Source: Istiophorus platypterus (Eukaryota; Chordata; Actinopteri; Istiophoriformes; Istiophoridae). From it: a stretch of DNA of 64,000 nucleotides. How positions within the stretch are numbered: position 1 is the first letter of the stretch; every line of letters starts with the position of its first letter. Location: the NCBI GenBank assembly GCA_016859345.1, contig CM029119.1, forward strand, positions 7,663,912 to 7,727,911. The letters are read 5' to 3'. Positions 50,301-61,500 of the stretch are shown here, in pieces. Both the position numbers and the translations under genes were made by a program. The notes below the pieces were generated by a model that saw only the letters and a program-made list of their open reading frames with translations, ran no database searches and was not told the DNA's origin.

Positions 50301-53300
50301 AATCCCTGACTGAAGGTTTCAGCTTTGAGGAACAGCATTAAATGCACCCACTAAGCCCATGACTCCCAAATGGGTTACCAGCTCATATCGAGCTTGCAGT
50401 AAAAGTGTCGGATCAAAGGCAGAAAATGTTTCCAGTGACTCTGAGGCGAGCAACTGAGCCACCAGAATAGTCTAAAGTCAGTGTTGTGGGTTAGTAGCAC
50501 ATACTGCATGACTCTACAGTAAAATATTACATGCCAAAAATGTTTTAAGTATCACTCAATCAGGAGGGATAAATCAGTAGAATTACTGTATTCAAGGCAG
50601 TGCAGGGCTGCCACAAGATTAACTGAGACAAGTAGATAATGTTATCCCCTGACCTGGACGATGGTGACGATGGCGATGAAGACAGGCGGGGGACACAGGC
50701 GATTCTGGTGGAAGTACCAGCGTCGGTCCGTCTCACAGGGCAGGATCTCGTAGGCCACATAGCGCACAAAACGCTTGTACAGACCCAGTCCTGTCTCATC
50801 CAGCAGGATCTCCCTCTGCAGCGTGCGACGGCCATTGGCAATGGCTCGTCGGAAACTGCTGGAGCGTTTGCTGCTCATCTGGGGAAAGGATGAAGATATA
50901 AGCATTCGTTACTCTTCAGAGTTCCTCGCGACACCGTGAGGACAACTGCTTGAATTTCAAAGAAATTTGGAGAAATGACGGGCATCATTTTACAAATTAG
51001 ACTGAGGGGAGCTTAAAAAAACATTTGTTTGCTGAGAGTTAGATAAGAAGATCAATACCAATCTCATGGCTGTAAGAATAGATGAGAACCTATTTTTTCA
51101 TCTGACAAACTAATTCATTGTGACTTTCAGGAATCGGCACGCAGCTTTGCATATATTTGCTGTGCTTTTTTTTTTACTACCCGATGACCAAATGCCTTTT
51201 TTTGCAATAAACCTGTCTTGAGTAACTGTATGACCAACCCTGTCAGTAGCTGAAGGATACACCAGGATGAACAGGTCTCATTGTTGCCTGCTGCTGAATT
51301 TCTCATCCTAGCAATTAAAGCCACAACATTCTTCATCCTAAGGTGCTCAAACATCAGTAAAGGAGGATAGCTTCTTTTCATATAATCTAAGGGAAGCTCA
51401 TCAGTGTGACTAATCATCCTAGATGGGAGCGAGCCAACATTCATAAAGTACTGATTTCACAAGGGATAGCATGAAAGCTTATATAAGTCCTGCTTCTGTC
51501 ATCAGCTAGTCAGGAGAAAGGGTGATGAAAATCTTATCGTCTTTTAGGATTTTTCTGTCCTGACCTTGCTCAGAGGTTTCAGTTAAAAGTGAAGATTCTC
51601 TTTTACCATTCTTGTTAAAATGTAATTTTTCCCCTTGAACATTGCTGTGGTCAGTGTTTTTTTTTCATTAACTTCTAATGTTAATTTTACCTTTAATTTC
51701 TGTGTGATTTCTAGGTTTCAAGTCTCTATTATTTGCTTTTTTTTGGATGCGTTGACTAAGTGATAAAAAAAAAAAGAAGCTAAAAATGACAGAGAGCAGT
51801 TGCTCCCACAGTTCAATTAATTAACATCTTAAAGCAGCTCAAATTCTTTTTGTTCACCACTTTAACAGTCTCCTCAGTCCCATCTGTGTGATGCAGATAT
51901 TAAAAGAGAAATACTAATACTGAAAGCATTATGCAGTTTGGTTAAAAAAAAAAAAGTAAAAAAATACTGTCTGTAATAGTGACAGATGATTTTTATTCTA
52001 ATTAATGCAGAAATTAGGAGTTAAGAACAGTACTTTATAAATCAGAAATGGGTGTCAGGTTTATTTAACTGGCGTTAAAAAAAACATCTTTTTTCATATA
52101 TTTCAGCAGTAATTAAAAACCTACTATCAAAACCATGTTATAAGTTTAAACAACTGGTGATCCGTTTTTGCTTTTTAACAGAGCTCTAGCTGAACATTAA
52201 TGGCTGATAAGAAACTTGAATAATGTATAAGTGGTTTTTGATTAAGAAAAAAGATAAGTGTGACCACTGGCAGGGTTGATTACAACTAAGACATCATAAC
52301 AAATAAGCTGCTGAAGTGATTTTGCCCTTGAAAAGCAAATCTTTGTTAAGAGGAATTATTCCAAGGAAAGAGAGAAAGTTTGTGTTGACATTCACATTAC
52401 CATATACTCCAGGTTTGCTTTGTGAAAGAAGGGGCTCTGCAGCAGCCTGCAGGCCAGCGGGACCAACTCTTGATATGTTCTTTAATAGAGGCTTAGGATG
52501 AAAACTATCCTAATGCCACTATTTTGACAGCCAAGGCAGAGAAGTGCCAGGATAACAACATAGTTCTTGTTCGCCAGTGTTACTGTTGAAAATACTGACT
52601 GACAAGTTAGTAGGGATCCTTTAGAGTCAATATCTGCATTTCCTTACAGACAACAAGCATGTGTTTGTCACAGGTAAGATTTATTTTGTGGCTGATACTT
52701 AAATGAAAAAAGCCAGATGCCTGAAATCTCCAGTGTAGCTACAACAATACAGCTCCTTTGAGGACAAAAACAGGCTGACTAAGCAGATATCAAGGTGTTA
52801 TAATGGAATGTGACACTTCATGAAAATGAGTTTCCCAGGAAAAACAGTGAACAAAGAGAAAGATGGCACGAGGGCAGCAGTTGCTACTGTTACCAGTAGA
52901 CAGCAGACCCTATGTATAGGTTTCTCATAATAGTAACCTTAGACTATAAGGCAGCTTCAGGTGAACTGTGATGAAACCTCCAGAATGGGCCTGTGGGAAG
53001 TACAACCCACTATTCATAATTCATTTACCAGATCCTGCTGCTTGTAGAATCATTATATGTAGAAAAAGCATGGGGCACATTGAAAGAGCTTTGAGTCAAT
53101 ATCTATAAAATCTAATGAACTAAATATACTAGAGGACAAAGGCTGCAAATAAATGAGCGAATAATGAAGAGGTAATGAACAGATTACTCCACAAATGTAG
53201 GCACTGCCTTTAGTTTTTTTTCTTCCTTTTTTTTAAGATCTCACACTGGAAAATACAGAAGAAAAAAAGCGTTAATCCCTTTTGGAAGTTAGCAGAGCAG

Positions 53301-54293
53301 GACGTGGTAACTACCCTAACTGTGGGTAATTATGACACTGGTGGTTGTACAGTGAGGGTTGGAGGGCCTGTTGCATGGTGATAACCAGAGCAATGTTGAG
53401 CTGGGCTGCTGGCTCTCCTGCAGATGGAAGTGTGCATATTTAGTATGGAAATCAGGCCTGGAAAATGCAATAATACTATACTTGAGTCGGGGAGTGAAAG
53501 GAGTGGAAGAAAAGGAGTAGAAGGATGTTAGGAGGCATAGAGGGGGAAAAGAAGAAGGTGAGATGAGATGCCTGCTTGGCTGAGCCCAGTTCACTGATTC
53601 GTTTGGCAACCACTGGGCAGTGAAGGTGAGGCCCCTCCTTTCTCATTCTAAACATCTTCAAATAGTTGTAATCACAACGAAAAAGAAGGCGTGTTTATAT
53701 TAAGAGGAAAGGTGGAAAAGAAACAGGTTAAAGGATGTAAATATAATTGTGTTTACTTCCTCTGATGCCATTCTTCTCCAAATAAAATCTGTCTCTGCAC
53801 TCAATTTAATCGCTGTTTGGCTCAATGACAACACCTACCACCTCTCCACCTTGCACTTTATTCTCTCCCGTTCATACCGACTCTGAGAAAATTCCTTCCC
53901 CCACGACACGGCTGAGCATAGATGTCACTCTGCTTTGCCTTTTGTGACACGCAGGACTGCCACCTCTAAAGTGAGCATTAGCAGCCCTTTGAAGTGACGA
54001 CAGGAGAGAGACAGCAAACAGACAATAAGGCACACACGAGCAGCCAGAACTTGCGATAATGTACTGAGAGAAGCGACAGAGCGAGGTGCATCGGAAAACC
54101 ACATGACATCAATGAAATGTTGGAGGGGGGGAAAACCTCTGACTTGTGCATCGGTGACGGTGGAAGTTCCCTGACGAGGTAACGTTTGCCCAGGAATAAT
54201 TGATGCTGGGCCTGAGAGCACAAAGATAAAGATAGTATTCCCCTTGATGGCTGAGTGGGCCGAGCTGACAATAGTGTGCGTGTGTGTGTATGT

Positions 54294-54350
<57 letters not shown>

Positions 54351-57300
54351 AGAAACAGCAAGGGTCCATCCTCTTCCTCTTGGTAACTGTGTATTGCCTA
54401 CCGTACACGTTGCTCTAAGCTTTAGTCAATTGTCCTTGATGGATTAATTAGCTACACCACATGGTCAATACCTTACAGCTCAATACTAATTAGCTATAAC
54501 TATTAAAAATTTTGTTTTGAAATACCTTCCAGGGGCCCGCACCATAGATACAGAAACATCCATTAACTATTCTGGTCTTACTCAGAATAGATGGTGACCA
54601 TCTTTCTCTAACTTTCACTGACTAAACAAATATGCACAAGAAATCATTTATCATTACTAGAATAGTAGAAGATTGTGGCAATTAACCAGGCTTTAATAGT
54701 GATTCACCACCACAAGGCTAACAGTGTCACTGTACCCATTTACTATCTAATTTGTGAGTCATTCAAAATACCAAAATCCCCCTCTCCCTTGCTCTCTCTC
54801 TCTCCCTCGCTCTCTCAGACACATGCACTTTCAGAGCAGATTCTAAATCACTGCGGATCTCAGCCTCTCCGATTCTACCCTGACCCAGATACTCAGGTTC
54901 TCTCTTGTCCAAATCCTTTTAAAATGAGAGTCCACCGTTTTTTCCCTCAGCAGTTTGCGGACACAGCCTTCCTTCATGGTTTAATCATTGCTGTGCTAAA
55001 AGTTGGGGGAAAAAAAAAAAAACCCACTCCAGGACACTTAAACAAAGTGCACCACATTTAGCTGTCAACCCTTCTAAAACAAAAAGCTCTGAATTAAGTT
55101 TGGTGTGGGATGTGATGTTGATAGGTAGCATTCCTGTCCATTGAGGCAGGTGCCCTGTGGACACGCAATGTGACTTAAAATGACCTGAAAACTTTAACAT
55201 ACTGTATATCTATCTATATATATTCTACTTGCAGAATATCTCTTGACTAGGACTGTGACCAAAGTTCATATCTGCTGTCTGTGAGTGCTCTGCATTTATT
55301 AAAATACTGCGACAAAAGACTCACTCGGTTTAAAGCAGAAAATTTGAATAAAAATTACATAAGCGTTTCTCTAACTATACGTCCTGCGGAAAGAGAAAAT
55401 GTAAGCGCAACATTTGTAAAGAAGGGTAAAAAATTGCGGCACAAAGCAACAGTCTTAAAATCCCCCAACCCGAACAAAGAGAATCTCCCGTCATAATCTC
55501 TAAAATACACCCTCTACCCATGTAATTAACCATGGCAGCCATTTTGGATCTTCATCGAACATTAGCCAAATTACCACCCGAAGGAAAACAATGACACACT
55601 TCTTCAATTACACAGCTGTTAGATGATAGCATCAGAGGGCGCTCTTAAAAGAAATCGATACGTGCAATTACACACGTAGGAAGATATTTGACTCTAGGAT
55701 GGCCCGGTTTTACCCTTGATTCAAAAACAGATGCTTGTCTATCACAGAATCATCCCCCCCAAAGCCCTACCATGTGCGGCCTTTGACACCTCTGGTGTCT
55801 CTCAGCCTCCTGCATCAACAAAATGTCTGTGTGTAATTGTGTGGAAATGTGTCATAGTGTTCTAAATGCATGCTGGTTGTTGCTGTGTGGGAGATGCAGA
55901 CCTATGTGAGTGTATATGTATGAGTGAGCTTGTGGTGCACACAGCTCCCCAAGAGAGGCTTTAGCAGAGCGTTACTTATTCACCCCTCTGGCTGAACTGA
56001 TGGAGCTCTCCGGCTAAGATCGCCCTGCATGAAAGATAGGTGGAACATGAACGATGTCGGAGACAGTCTTGTACTTACACAGATACACATGCTCAAACAC
56101 AGACACCAGAGAAGCTGTTGCCTAACGGTGCGAATCAAACACATTTACACCCACTGAGGTCGAGCCGAAAGAGGTAGTGTGGATTCATGGCTGCTGAGTG
56201 GATGTAGAACAACAAATCAGAAAAATGTTGAACACACCCGTTAGAGACACAGCTGAGACAAATCTCAGTGGCTTGTGGGCTGAAAGCATCGGGAGAGCAT
56301 GGACACATACACACAAGTGCAGGGGAGTTCCATCTTGGAACTGGAAGTGATATAATGGCAGCGGTGAACCTTTCCAAATCAAAAATAAAACTGTCGTCTT
56401 TCACACACTTCAAATGGAGGTTAAGAGTAGAGCAAAAGAGGGAAGAGAGGGTTGGCCAAAAAACAGCAAATAAGATCTTTTGAGAGTGAAAACACAAACT
56501 AAAGATAACGAGGAAACTCGAGAGATTTAGGTGAAAATTATAAAAGCCAGAGAGCAGCAGAGAGAGAGAAGAGAGGAGGGAAAAAAGAAGGCCAGAGGTG
56601 TTCGCTGATGACCTGGTTGAAAATGTCATGCTACATGCTGCAATTTCCCCATAGCAGCCTGAAGCTCATCTCAGAGAATAGAGACATGCGGAGCTCACGC
56701 CTCACATGCTGCACGACAGGAGGCCAGATTCACATCAACATTCGAATACCCTCTAAATTAGTCAGCAAATCTGTACTGACAGCGCTCATGTGTATGAATG
56801 AGAGTCTGTCTTCGTTTGAGACAGTGTGCGTATATCAGGGAGAGAGGACTGGTGAGACAGACAGAGAGGATGATGGTGGCTGCAGTAATTAATAATAAAA
56901 TGCTTGAAAGTGTTTGTATATATGCAAATTGCATGCATGTGCAGAACAAAGGGAGTATGGTCTGTGTACCTTCACATGCGTGTAACAGACAAATCTTTAA
57001 AATCAGACTTGAGAGTCGATATCTGCGTGAGGCTGGGCACTCTCAAATTACCACAGATCACTGCCTGCTACTGCCAGAGCTGGGCTAATCGAAGGCAATT
57101 TGCATTTGGCTGATGGACAATTTTAAAAGTTTCTCCCTAATGCTATTTGAGGAAAGGCTGGGTTTTCTTTTTTCCCTACCCAACATATGTTCACAAGGAG
57201 TGTAGAATGAAATAAAAGGAAATGAGATCTGAGGGGGGGGGGCACATAAAAGGGGATGGCTCCAGAAAAGGGAGGTTTGAAGATGAGAATGTCAAGAAAT

Positions 57301-58558
57301 GAGAAAAAACAAAACAAAACTTGAAGAATGGTGGAGGAAGAGAGCTGTACACTTCCAAGAGTGAGTGCTGATGTAAAGGAGAGGCTGCACTGTAGGAGCA
57401 TCACCTCAAAAGGGATTTCTCTGTAGCAACCTCAGAAATGGGTCCTGCTCCAAATTGAGTGGCCTCCTGTGGCTTACAAACCATATAGGTAGCACAACAC
57501 AAAGGGGAGGGAAAGAGATTTTAAAAAATGAAAGCAACGACTAATAGAGTGAGTCAGAGAGAGAGGGAGAGACAGAGAGAGAAAGAGAGAGAGAAAAAAA
57601 GGGAGAAATGAGCGCAAGGAAGTAAAAATATGCTAGGAATTGCACCGCGTTGAATTAATCACGGTGCTTACATCCGTATGGTGCCAGGAGCTGAAGGCAG
57701 GTGCTCATCTACGCACTGGGAGAGAGTCTGCCTTTCACATTTAAAGCTCTACATGAATTTCTAATAGAAGCACCATTGTAAACACAGATAGGTGAGGTGG
57801 CAGGGAATGAATAAGAATAAGAGGGATAGAAAAAAAGAGGAATGAAAAGCCTAATCTCAAATTCAAAACAGAGGAAACGTACAAAAAATTACTCGGATCA
57901 AGGCATCTGAGTCTGAGAATATAATAGCACATGGACTGTTCTCATGTCAGTATATAAAACATATTCTTCTGCAGCACCAGTCTTACTGCTGTTAGACCAT
58001 ACATGATGGTTCAAAGTAGGCCAGTGAGATGTGTTGGAATAGATCACTTATGATGAATAAAATCTGTTGCTTTAATACTGCAGCTCTGTCAGCTTGGTGT
58101 GGGCGTTCTCTAGTGCTTGCTGTGTAAGGCGTCTGAGGTTAAGTGTCTGGATTTACCGACACATTAGCTGGAAAGATTGATCCTCCTCCTGCCGAACGAC
58201 GACCTGAATGGTTGAGTCAATTTTTGCCACTGCGGTGCTGGCTGGCTCTGTCTAAATCAATTCTATAACCTTTCTAAAAATCCAACAACAGTGTGAACAT
58301 GTGGAAATTTGTGTCTGTATTGCAGGACAGGAAGTGCTTTATGTGTCTCCCTCTACAATACAATCTGTATCTCTGAGCACGCTTGTGGGTTCCACTCACC
58401 AGCTCGATGAGCTCCTGGTAGCACACCTGTCCCTCATCGTTGCTCTGGACGAGGGCTAACAGCATGTCCAATTTGGACGGATCCAGCTGCAGCTCATGGT
58501 GCTCCACCAAGCTGGTGAAGTTCTCCACTGCAATGAAACCGGTGTTCTCTGGGTCCAG
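28506..58558 (-). CDS. rhbdl1: rhomboid-related protein 1 (RHBDL1), 5' end outside the window
   Basis: This is an intramembrane serine protease of the secretase-type rhomboid family. Reverse-strand exons found: 58400-58558, 50654-50878, 49528-49676, 49267-49379, 32145-32245, 30104-30164 and 28506-28777. They give 359 residues in a single frame. In order: an EF-hand-like region (LDPENTGFIAVENF, then LVQSNDEGQVCYQELIEL), a cytosolic linker (SSKRSSSFRRAIANG, YKRFVRYVAYEILP), and membrane segment 1. Then come the luminal loop with HPGHRAQVWRFFSYMFMHVG, the catalytic serine motif GGSGGVYALCSAHLANVV, and the catalytic histidine in SFMAHLSGAVVGISMG. The end is FWNIFAYELLGVQIPPPP. Both catalytic residues are intact. 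The human protein has about 80 more N-terminal residues, so at least one further exon lies beyond 64000. LVCMSSEVGRAVWLRF and the EF-hand wording favour RHBDL1 over RHBDL2 or RHBDL3. Confidence 0.96.
28874..29271. mobile_element. MITE-like element with long inverted ends, rhbdl1 last intron
   Basis: The left end (AGGAATAGTTGGACATTTAG, from 28877) is inverted at the right end (CCCAAAATGTTGAACTATTC, to 29266). Internal text such as GAGAGTTAGATG, the run to TTAGCTTAG-like words, and ATTAACACATTATATCTC matches a non-autonomous repeat I recognise as abundant in percomorph fishes. It is about 398 bases, with no coding capacity. Diverged copies occur at 33425-33565 and 51024-51075. Confidence 0.7.
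30970..31018. repeat. interrupted (GT)n microsatellite
   Basis: GT-rich run with single-base interruptions, in the rhbdl1 intron between the exons at 30164 and 32145. Confidence 0.8.
32303..32379. repeat. (GT)n microsatellite next to the rhbdl1 active-site exon
   Basis: A perfect GT run followed by GTTT-interrupted GT units, starting about 58 bases upstream of the acceptor of the exon that encodes the catalytic serine (32145-32245). On the transcribed strand it is a CA repeat. Confidence 0.95.
33119..33385. mobile_element. Tc1/mariner-type terminal fragment
   Basis: Characteristic Tc1-element flank wording from fish genomes: ATTCAGACCC, TTATGTTGCAGCCTTATTCT, CCCTCATCAGTCTACA, AATACCCTATAATGAC, then AAGTATTCAGACCCTTTG and TTTAGCTCAGGTGC. 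No transposase frame remains. Confidence 0.65.
33425..33565. mobile_element. partial copy of the percomorph MITE
   Basis: Contains AGACTGGAAACAGGGGGAAA, GTTCTGTCCAAAGGCAGCAA, TACCAGCACTTCTA and ACTAATTAA words typical of the interior of the same family as the element at 28874-29271. The ends are lost or diverged. Confidence 0.55.
33816..34079. mobile_element. foldback (long inverted repeat) element
   Basis: The left arm 33816-33894 and right arm 34001-34079 are imperfect inverse copies (shared words GCTATC, ATTAATAGCTGTT, CCAGTCT, GAAACGTTGTGAG). They are separated by about 106 bases, so a transcript could form a long hairpin. No coding frame. Most likely a non-autonomous DNA transposon. Confidence 0.65.
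35295..35482. repeat. dispersed repeat, copy 1 of a direct pair
   Basis: Shares ordered words with 36328-36516: GAGCTGA or AAGCTGA, CTGCAGAGTC, GTGATTC or GTGATAG, ATTACACATAGT, then GCAGCTTTAAA at the end. Same orientation, strongly diverged. Probably a non-autonomous interspersed element. Confidence 0.55.
36328..36516. repeat. dispersed repeat, copy 2 of a direct pair
   Basis: Second, better preserved copy about 1 kb from the first, ending with AATACTGATTACAGCAGCTTT. The spacing and divergence suggest independent insertions of one family or an old local duplication. Confidence 0.55.
36517..41824. other. rhbdl1 intronic sequence, no gene seen
   Basis: Part of the 17 kb intron between the rhbdl1 exons at 32245 and 49267. 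Open frames here are short, lack splice-supported neighbours and resemble no protein known to me. Only homopolymer runs (for example poly-T at about 41600-41618) and T-rich sequence near 40060-40095 stand out. Confidence 0.6.
41825..42390. repeat. interspersed repeat-like region
   Basis: Begins with AAGTAAAAGTAGAAATACCA and ends with a TTTACTTTCCACCACT-type end. Internally it has the GTCGATTAA, TTGATCGACCGAAAA and GATAACAGATTAATCATTT words common in non-autonomous fish repeats. Such elements usually carry the acidic-looking AAGTAC/GTACTT ends seen here. Probably nested copies of two families. Confidence 0.5.
42455..42560. repeat. fragment of a common fish interspersed repeat
   Basis: Contains GGTTAAAGGCCTTGCTCAGG followed by GGCACCACAGCAG. 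This wording recurs in many teleost genomes as a repeat core, sometimes overlapping coding frames of unrelated ORF predictions. It has no gene structure here. Confidence 0.45.
42903..44075 (-). pseudogene. decayed Tc1/mariner-like transposase, reverse strand
   Basis: Reverse translation gives scattered transposase pieces, including VKHGAENIIFRGCVAAS, EGRIHRNKYQQILDA and a remnant of the DNDPKHTSKS region around the DDE catalytic aspartate (SNHTSKSA). The frame is broken many times by stops and shifts, and no intact copy can be read. The left side carries a terminal-repeat-like CAGTAGTATTCAAAAGTTTT near 42908. It is in the sense orientation of rhbdl1, in its largest visible intron. Confidence 0.75.
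45815..46917 (+). pseudogene. decayed Tc1-like transposase, forward strand
   Basis: Pieces include MGKRKDMSYFDKGLIVMARR (N-terminal DNA-binding region), MLWAMFCWETSGPGIHVDVT and FPDGFQQDNVLCHKTKTVEEWFE (second catalytic region). They are separated by stops and frame changes. The right end reads AGGCGGTTGTAATGCTGTGG and CTGAGCGGTGTATA, the expected inverted terminal sequence of this element family. Non-functional, and antisense to rhbdl1. Confidence 0.8.
46918..49266. other. rhbdl1 intronic sequence, no gene seen
   Basis: AT-rich intron with homopolymer A and T runs (about 48012-48045 and 48421-48436). Nothing coding is supported. It leads into the GTGAGT donor of the exon ending at 49267. 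Confidence 0.6.
51024..51075. mobile_element. short fragment of the percomorph MITE
   Basis: Contains GCTGAGAGTTAGATAAGAAG, ATCAATACCAATCTCATGG and TGT, the subterminal words of the element family also present at 28874 and 33425. Too short to define its ends. Confidence 0.5.
54274..54350. repeat. (GT)n microsatellite
   Basis: GT run with a few interruptions at its 5' side, then perfect over about 45 bases. Confidence 0.95.
57551..57608. repeat. (GA)n polypurine tract
   Basis: Nearly pure purine run of GAGA units with A-rich ends. On the rhbdl1 transcribed strand it is polypyrimidine. Confidence 0.8.
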
Positions 58559-61500
58559 CTGAAAAAAGAACAGCCAAGTCTCGGATCATTGGGATAAAAA
58601 CAGTTGGACTGAAGATGTTGTTTACGCTACAATTTTTTAATAATAAGCAGCGATGCAGAAATGAAGAGAGCATTCCCTGAGGGGGAACGTATCAGAAAAG
58701 GACAACTCAGATATATATACACAAAGACACAACAGATACACATAAAGTAGAATGAAAGCTACATGGATGATGGTATAAGCTCAGGCAGCGATAACAGTAT
58801 TAATCAACTTGTGTGGTCGCTATTTTGCCTTTGAAAGAATTAGACCTTGCTTCAAGAAAATGCCCCATTCAACCTCATTATAAGAGCAGGTCTGCCAAAG
58901 CAAACAGCAAGATGGTTGTTGTTCTTGCTTGGAGCAGCGAGAAAAAAGCGGCGGGCATGTCATTCTAGTATGCAGTGACCTGCTGTTTCCCTGAAAAAGA
59001 AAAAATATTACTCGGCATTAAATGAGGTTGACTTTTCAGACTTTGTTTCTGAGTGGATGCTTCGTTTGACTGTGTCATTCTGTCCTTGGTTACATTTGCA
59101 GCTTGCAGTCAGTGTGGTTTTTATAATCACCACTCACTCATGGAGACCCACAGCCCCATGGGTTATTACTGCTGATGTCTTATGCCAGTGCTGCTCCTCG
59201 TAATTGATTTAAGCAGGATAGTGTCATAAAAATGCCTGAGTGTAGTGTGTGTTTTGACTAAAATAATACTGGGTTAAAAATGGCATGTTAAAGTATAGGG
59301 TGTATATCTACGTCTCGGTTTATGTAATGTGGCTTTTTTGGGCAGAAGCTTCACATACTTGTTAGTTGATTTTCTTCCCTTACCTTCTCCCCTTTTAATT
59401 GCAGTTCACTAGCTTTCCTATGGAGCATTAATTTCTCATGCCAGCTTCCTTTAGTGCATCTGACTGTTTGTGAAAATGTGCCTATGGACAATCTGGAGCA
59501 GTACAAAGAGACCACATGTTAAGAGCCCTTGCTGCTTCTTGTTTTACTGTTTCCTGAATGCTAACACAGGCTCATTAGGTTTCGGATAGTAAACCAACAG
59601 CCTCTGGTTGCCCCAGGGAGGAGTGAGCTTTCAGATGTTGCGTCAGTGTGGAGTCAGTCATGCTGGATCATCGTTGCCCGTATCATGAGTCCACGAGAAG
59701 AATCCTGCTTAGGCTGCCTTACCCTGGACCCGACTTGCTTTGACATGGCTAGACAAAGGTGTTACACCAGCTGCATGAGGAGAGCGGCATTACCCTGCTC
59801 TGCGGCGTGTCAGTCTGTACTGCAGGAGGCTCAGAGCTTAGAGCTCTACTGCTCAACAAAGGAAAAAAGAAGATCAATCTGCTTCTGATCTTGTTTACTT
59901 TATGTGCATTGCTTCCCCTTACAGTGTTTCCAGGGGTTTTCCAGTCATTTAGTTGAACACAAGCATCCCTTTAATTACATTTAATCTGCCTTTTTTATCC
60001 CCTGAACACACACATAGTATTTATTCACCTGGGAGAGTGTAGTGGAGGCAGGAACTAACGGGTTAGTTTTGATGATGACACAGAATGAGTGTTTTCCCAC
60101 TGCTGTTTTTTTGTAGTGAGGGGATTTTGTTAGTAAAGATATTTTCACAATGCTCTACCTGAACACAACTCTCAACAGAAGAAAAAAATGCCTATATCCA
60201 ATATAAATAAAGGTTTTGAGCACATATAACTAGAGTTGACCCCATGACATTTACTGACAACTCTCTTCATGTCATGTATAATGTTTAAGTGAAGACTACT
60301 GCATAAAAGGGGGGAATCATTTTCCCTCACGACTCTAACTATAACCTTAACCCTCGGCTCCTAGTTGGTAGAGCCTGAAAGACAGCAATCTCAAGGCAGC
60401 CTGAAATGCACGAAAAACCAAATTTGCAAATAAAAATGAACCAAGATGAGGTATAAAAAGGCCCAGGTCTATTTTTAGATAATCCCTTTAACTGTTTGCT
60501 TCATAGACATTTGTTAAAACACGGCCCAATTCTTCCCTCGAGGAGAGCAGAGCAAAATGGTGCAGATATGGCCGCTGTCTGAGATGTGTAGGGCACCAGG
60601 ATGACATGTAGGGAATACAGGGGGAAGAGAAAACACAAAAAAAGACAGCAGGGAGGCAAGAGGTGGAAAATGGGAGAGAGAGATGGGTGGTCGGTCTGTC
60701 AGTGCAATATAAAAAATGAAAAATGTTGAAATTAAAGGAACAGTCGAAGGGGGAGGAAGTATGAAATGAGAGGAAACTAGAACAGAGACAGCCAGAGAGG
60801 AGACAGAAATGAAACAAAGACGCACAGAGAATAAAAATGCTGTTATTCTGTGCATCTGCCGAGCGCAGCAGTCAGGTGGTGAGTCCTCTTCTTCTCTTTC
60901 CTATAAGAGGGCTGTGACACACTCCAGTGCTCTGCATCCACTTGCCACAGAGGGGAGATAGATCAGATTCTAATGTGCTCCTGGCTCAGCCCGGGCTGAC
61001 AGGGGGAACAGAGAGCCGCACTGGGGACGTCTGATAACTGTCAGCCTCCATATGTCAGCACATCACTACACGTACAGCAGCAGCACAGGCTTAGACACTG
61101 TAGCACACTGTATATGGCTATGCACATTTATGCAAACCAAGTGTTGACACTGAGCTGTCACACTGCACAGATACTATTGCCTTCGTAGTCTGACCTTATT
61201 CAGGAACGACGTTACACAGGGGAGACTGTCTGCTGAGGATACAAGGAGGTGGAGGATTGGTTCTTGTACCCAATTAGGGTTATCAATTAGCGAGATGAGG
61301 TACACTGAGATGAATGAGTGTTGGCAAGAAGAGCCTGTTTTTTTTTTTTTTCTCCTTTTTTTTCGTGGGCCTCCTGATGACGTGTATGAATGAGAGAGGC
61401 GGGGGCAGGGGGAAAGAGAGAAGAAAGGGTTGGAAGAAGGAGGGAAAAGGCACAGGGAGGGAAGCAGTTATTGAAGCGATCCAACACTGGTGAAGGCGAC

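Larger units (their letters stand above)
51076..58399. other. rhbdl1 intron between the EF-hand exon and the following exon
   Basis: About 7.3 kb of intron with no supported gene. It contains a 77-base GT tract, AG-rich sequence at 56400-56600 and 57540-57610, and a G run at 57233-57241. Long reverse-strand open frames in this area (for example 56135-56629) arise from purine-rich composition and are not considered genes. Confidence 0.6.

Noticed and set aside
56135..56629. 164-residue reverse-strand open frame with hydrophobic start
   Set aside because: Its length comes from a purine-rich + strand that reads as Leu, Ser and Phe codons on the reverse strand. Nothing resembles a known protein.
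59646..59888. Cysteine-rich 80-residue open frame on the + strand
   Set aside because: It has no splice-supported neighbour, no recognisable domain and no signal peptide, lies deep in a large intron on the antisense strand, and alternates frames with another open reading. Judged to be chance.
60355..60400. A-box-like TAGTTGGTAGAGC
   Set aside because: No B box at the expected distance and no cloverleaf.
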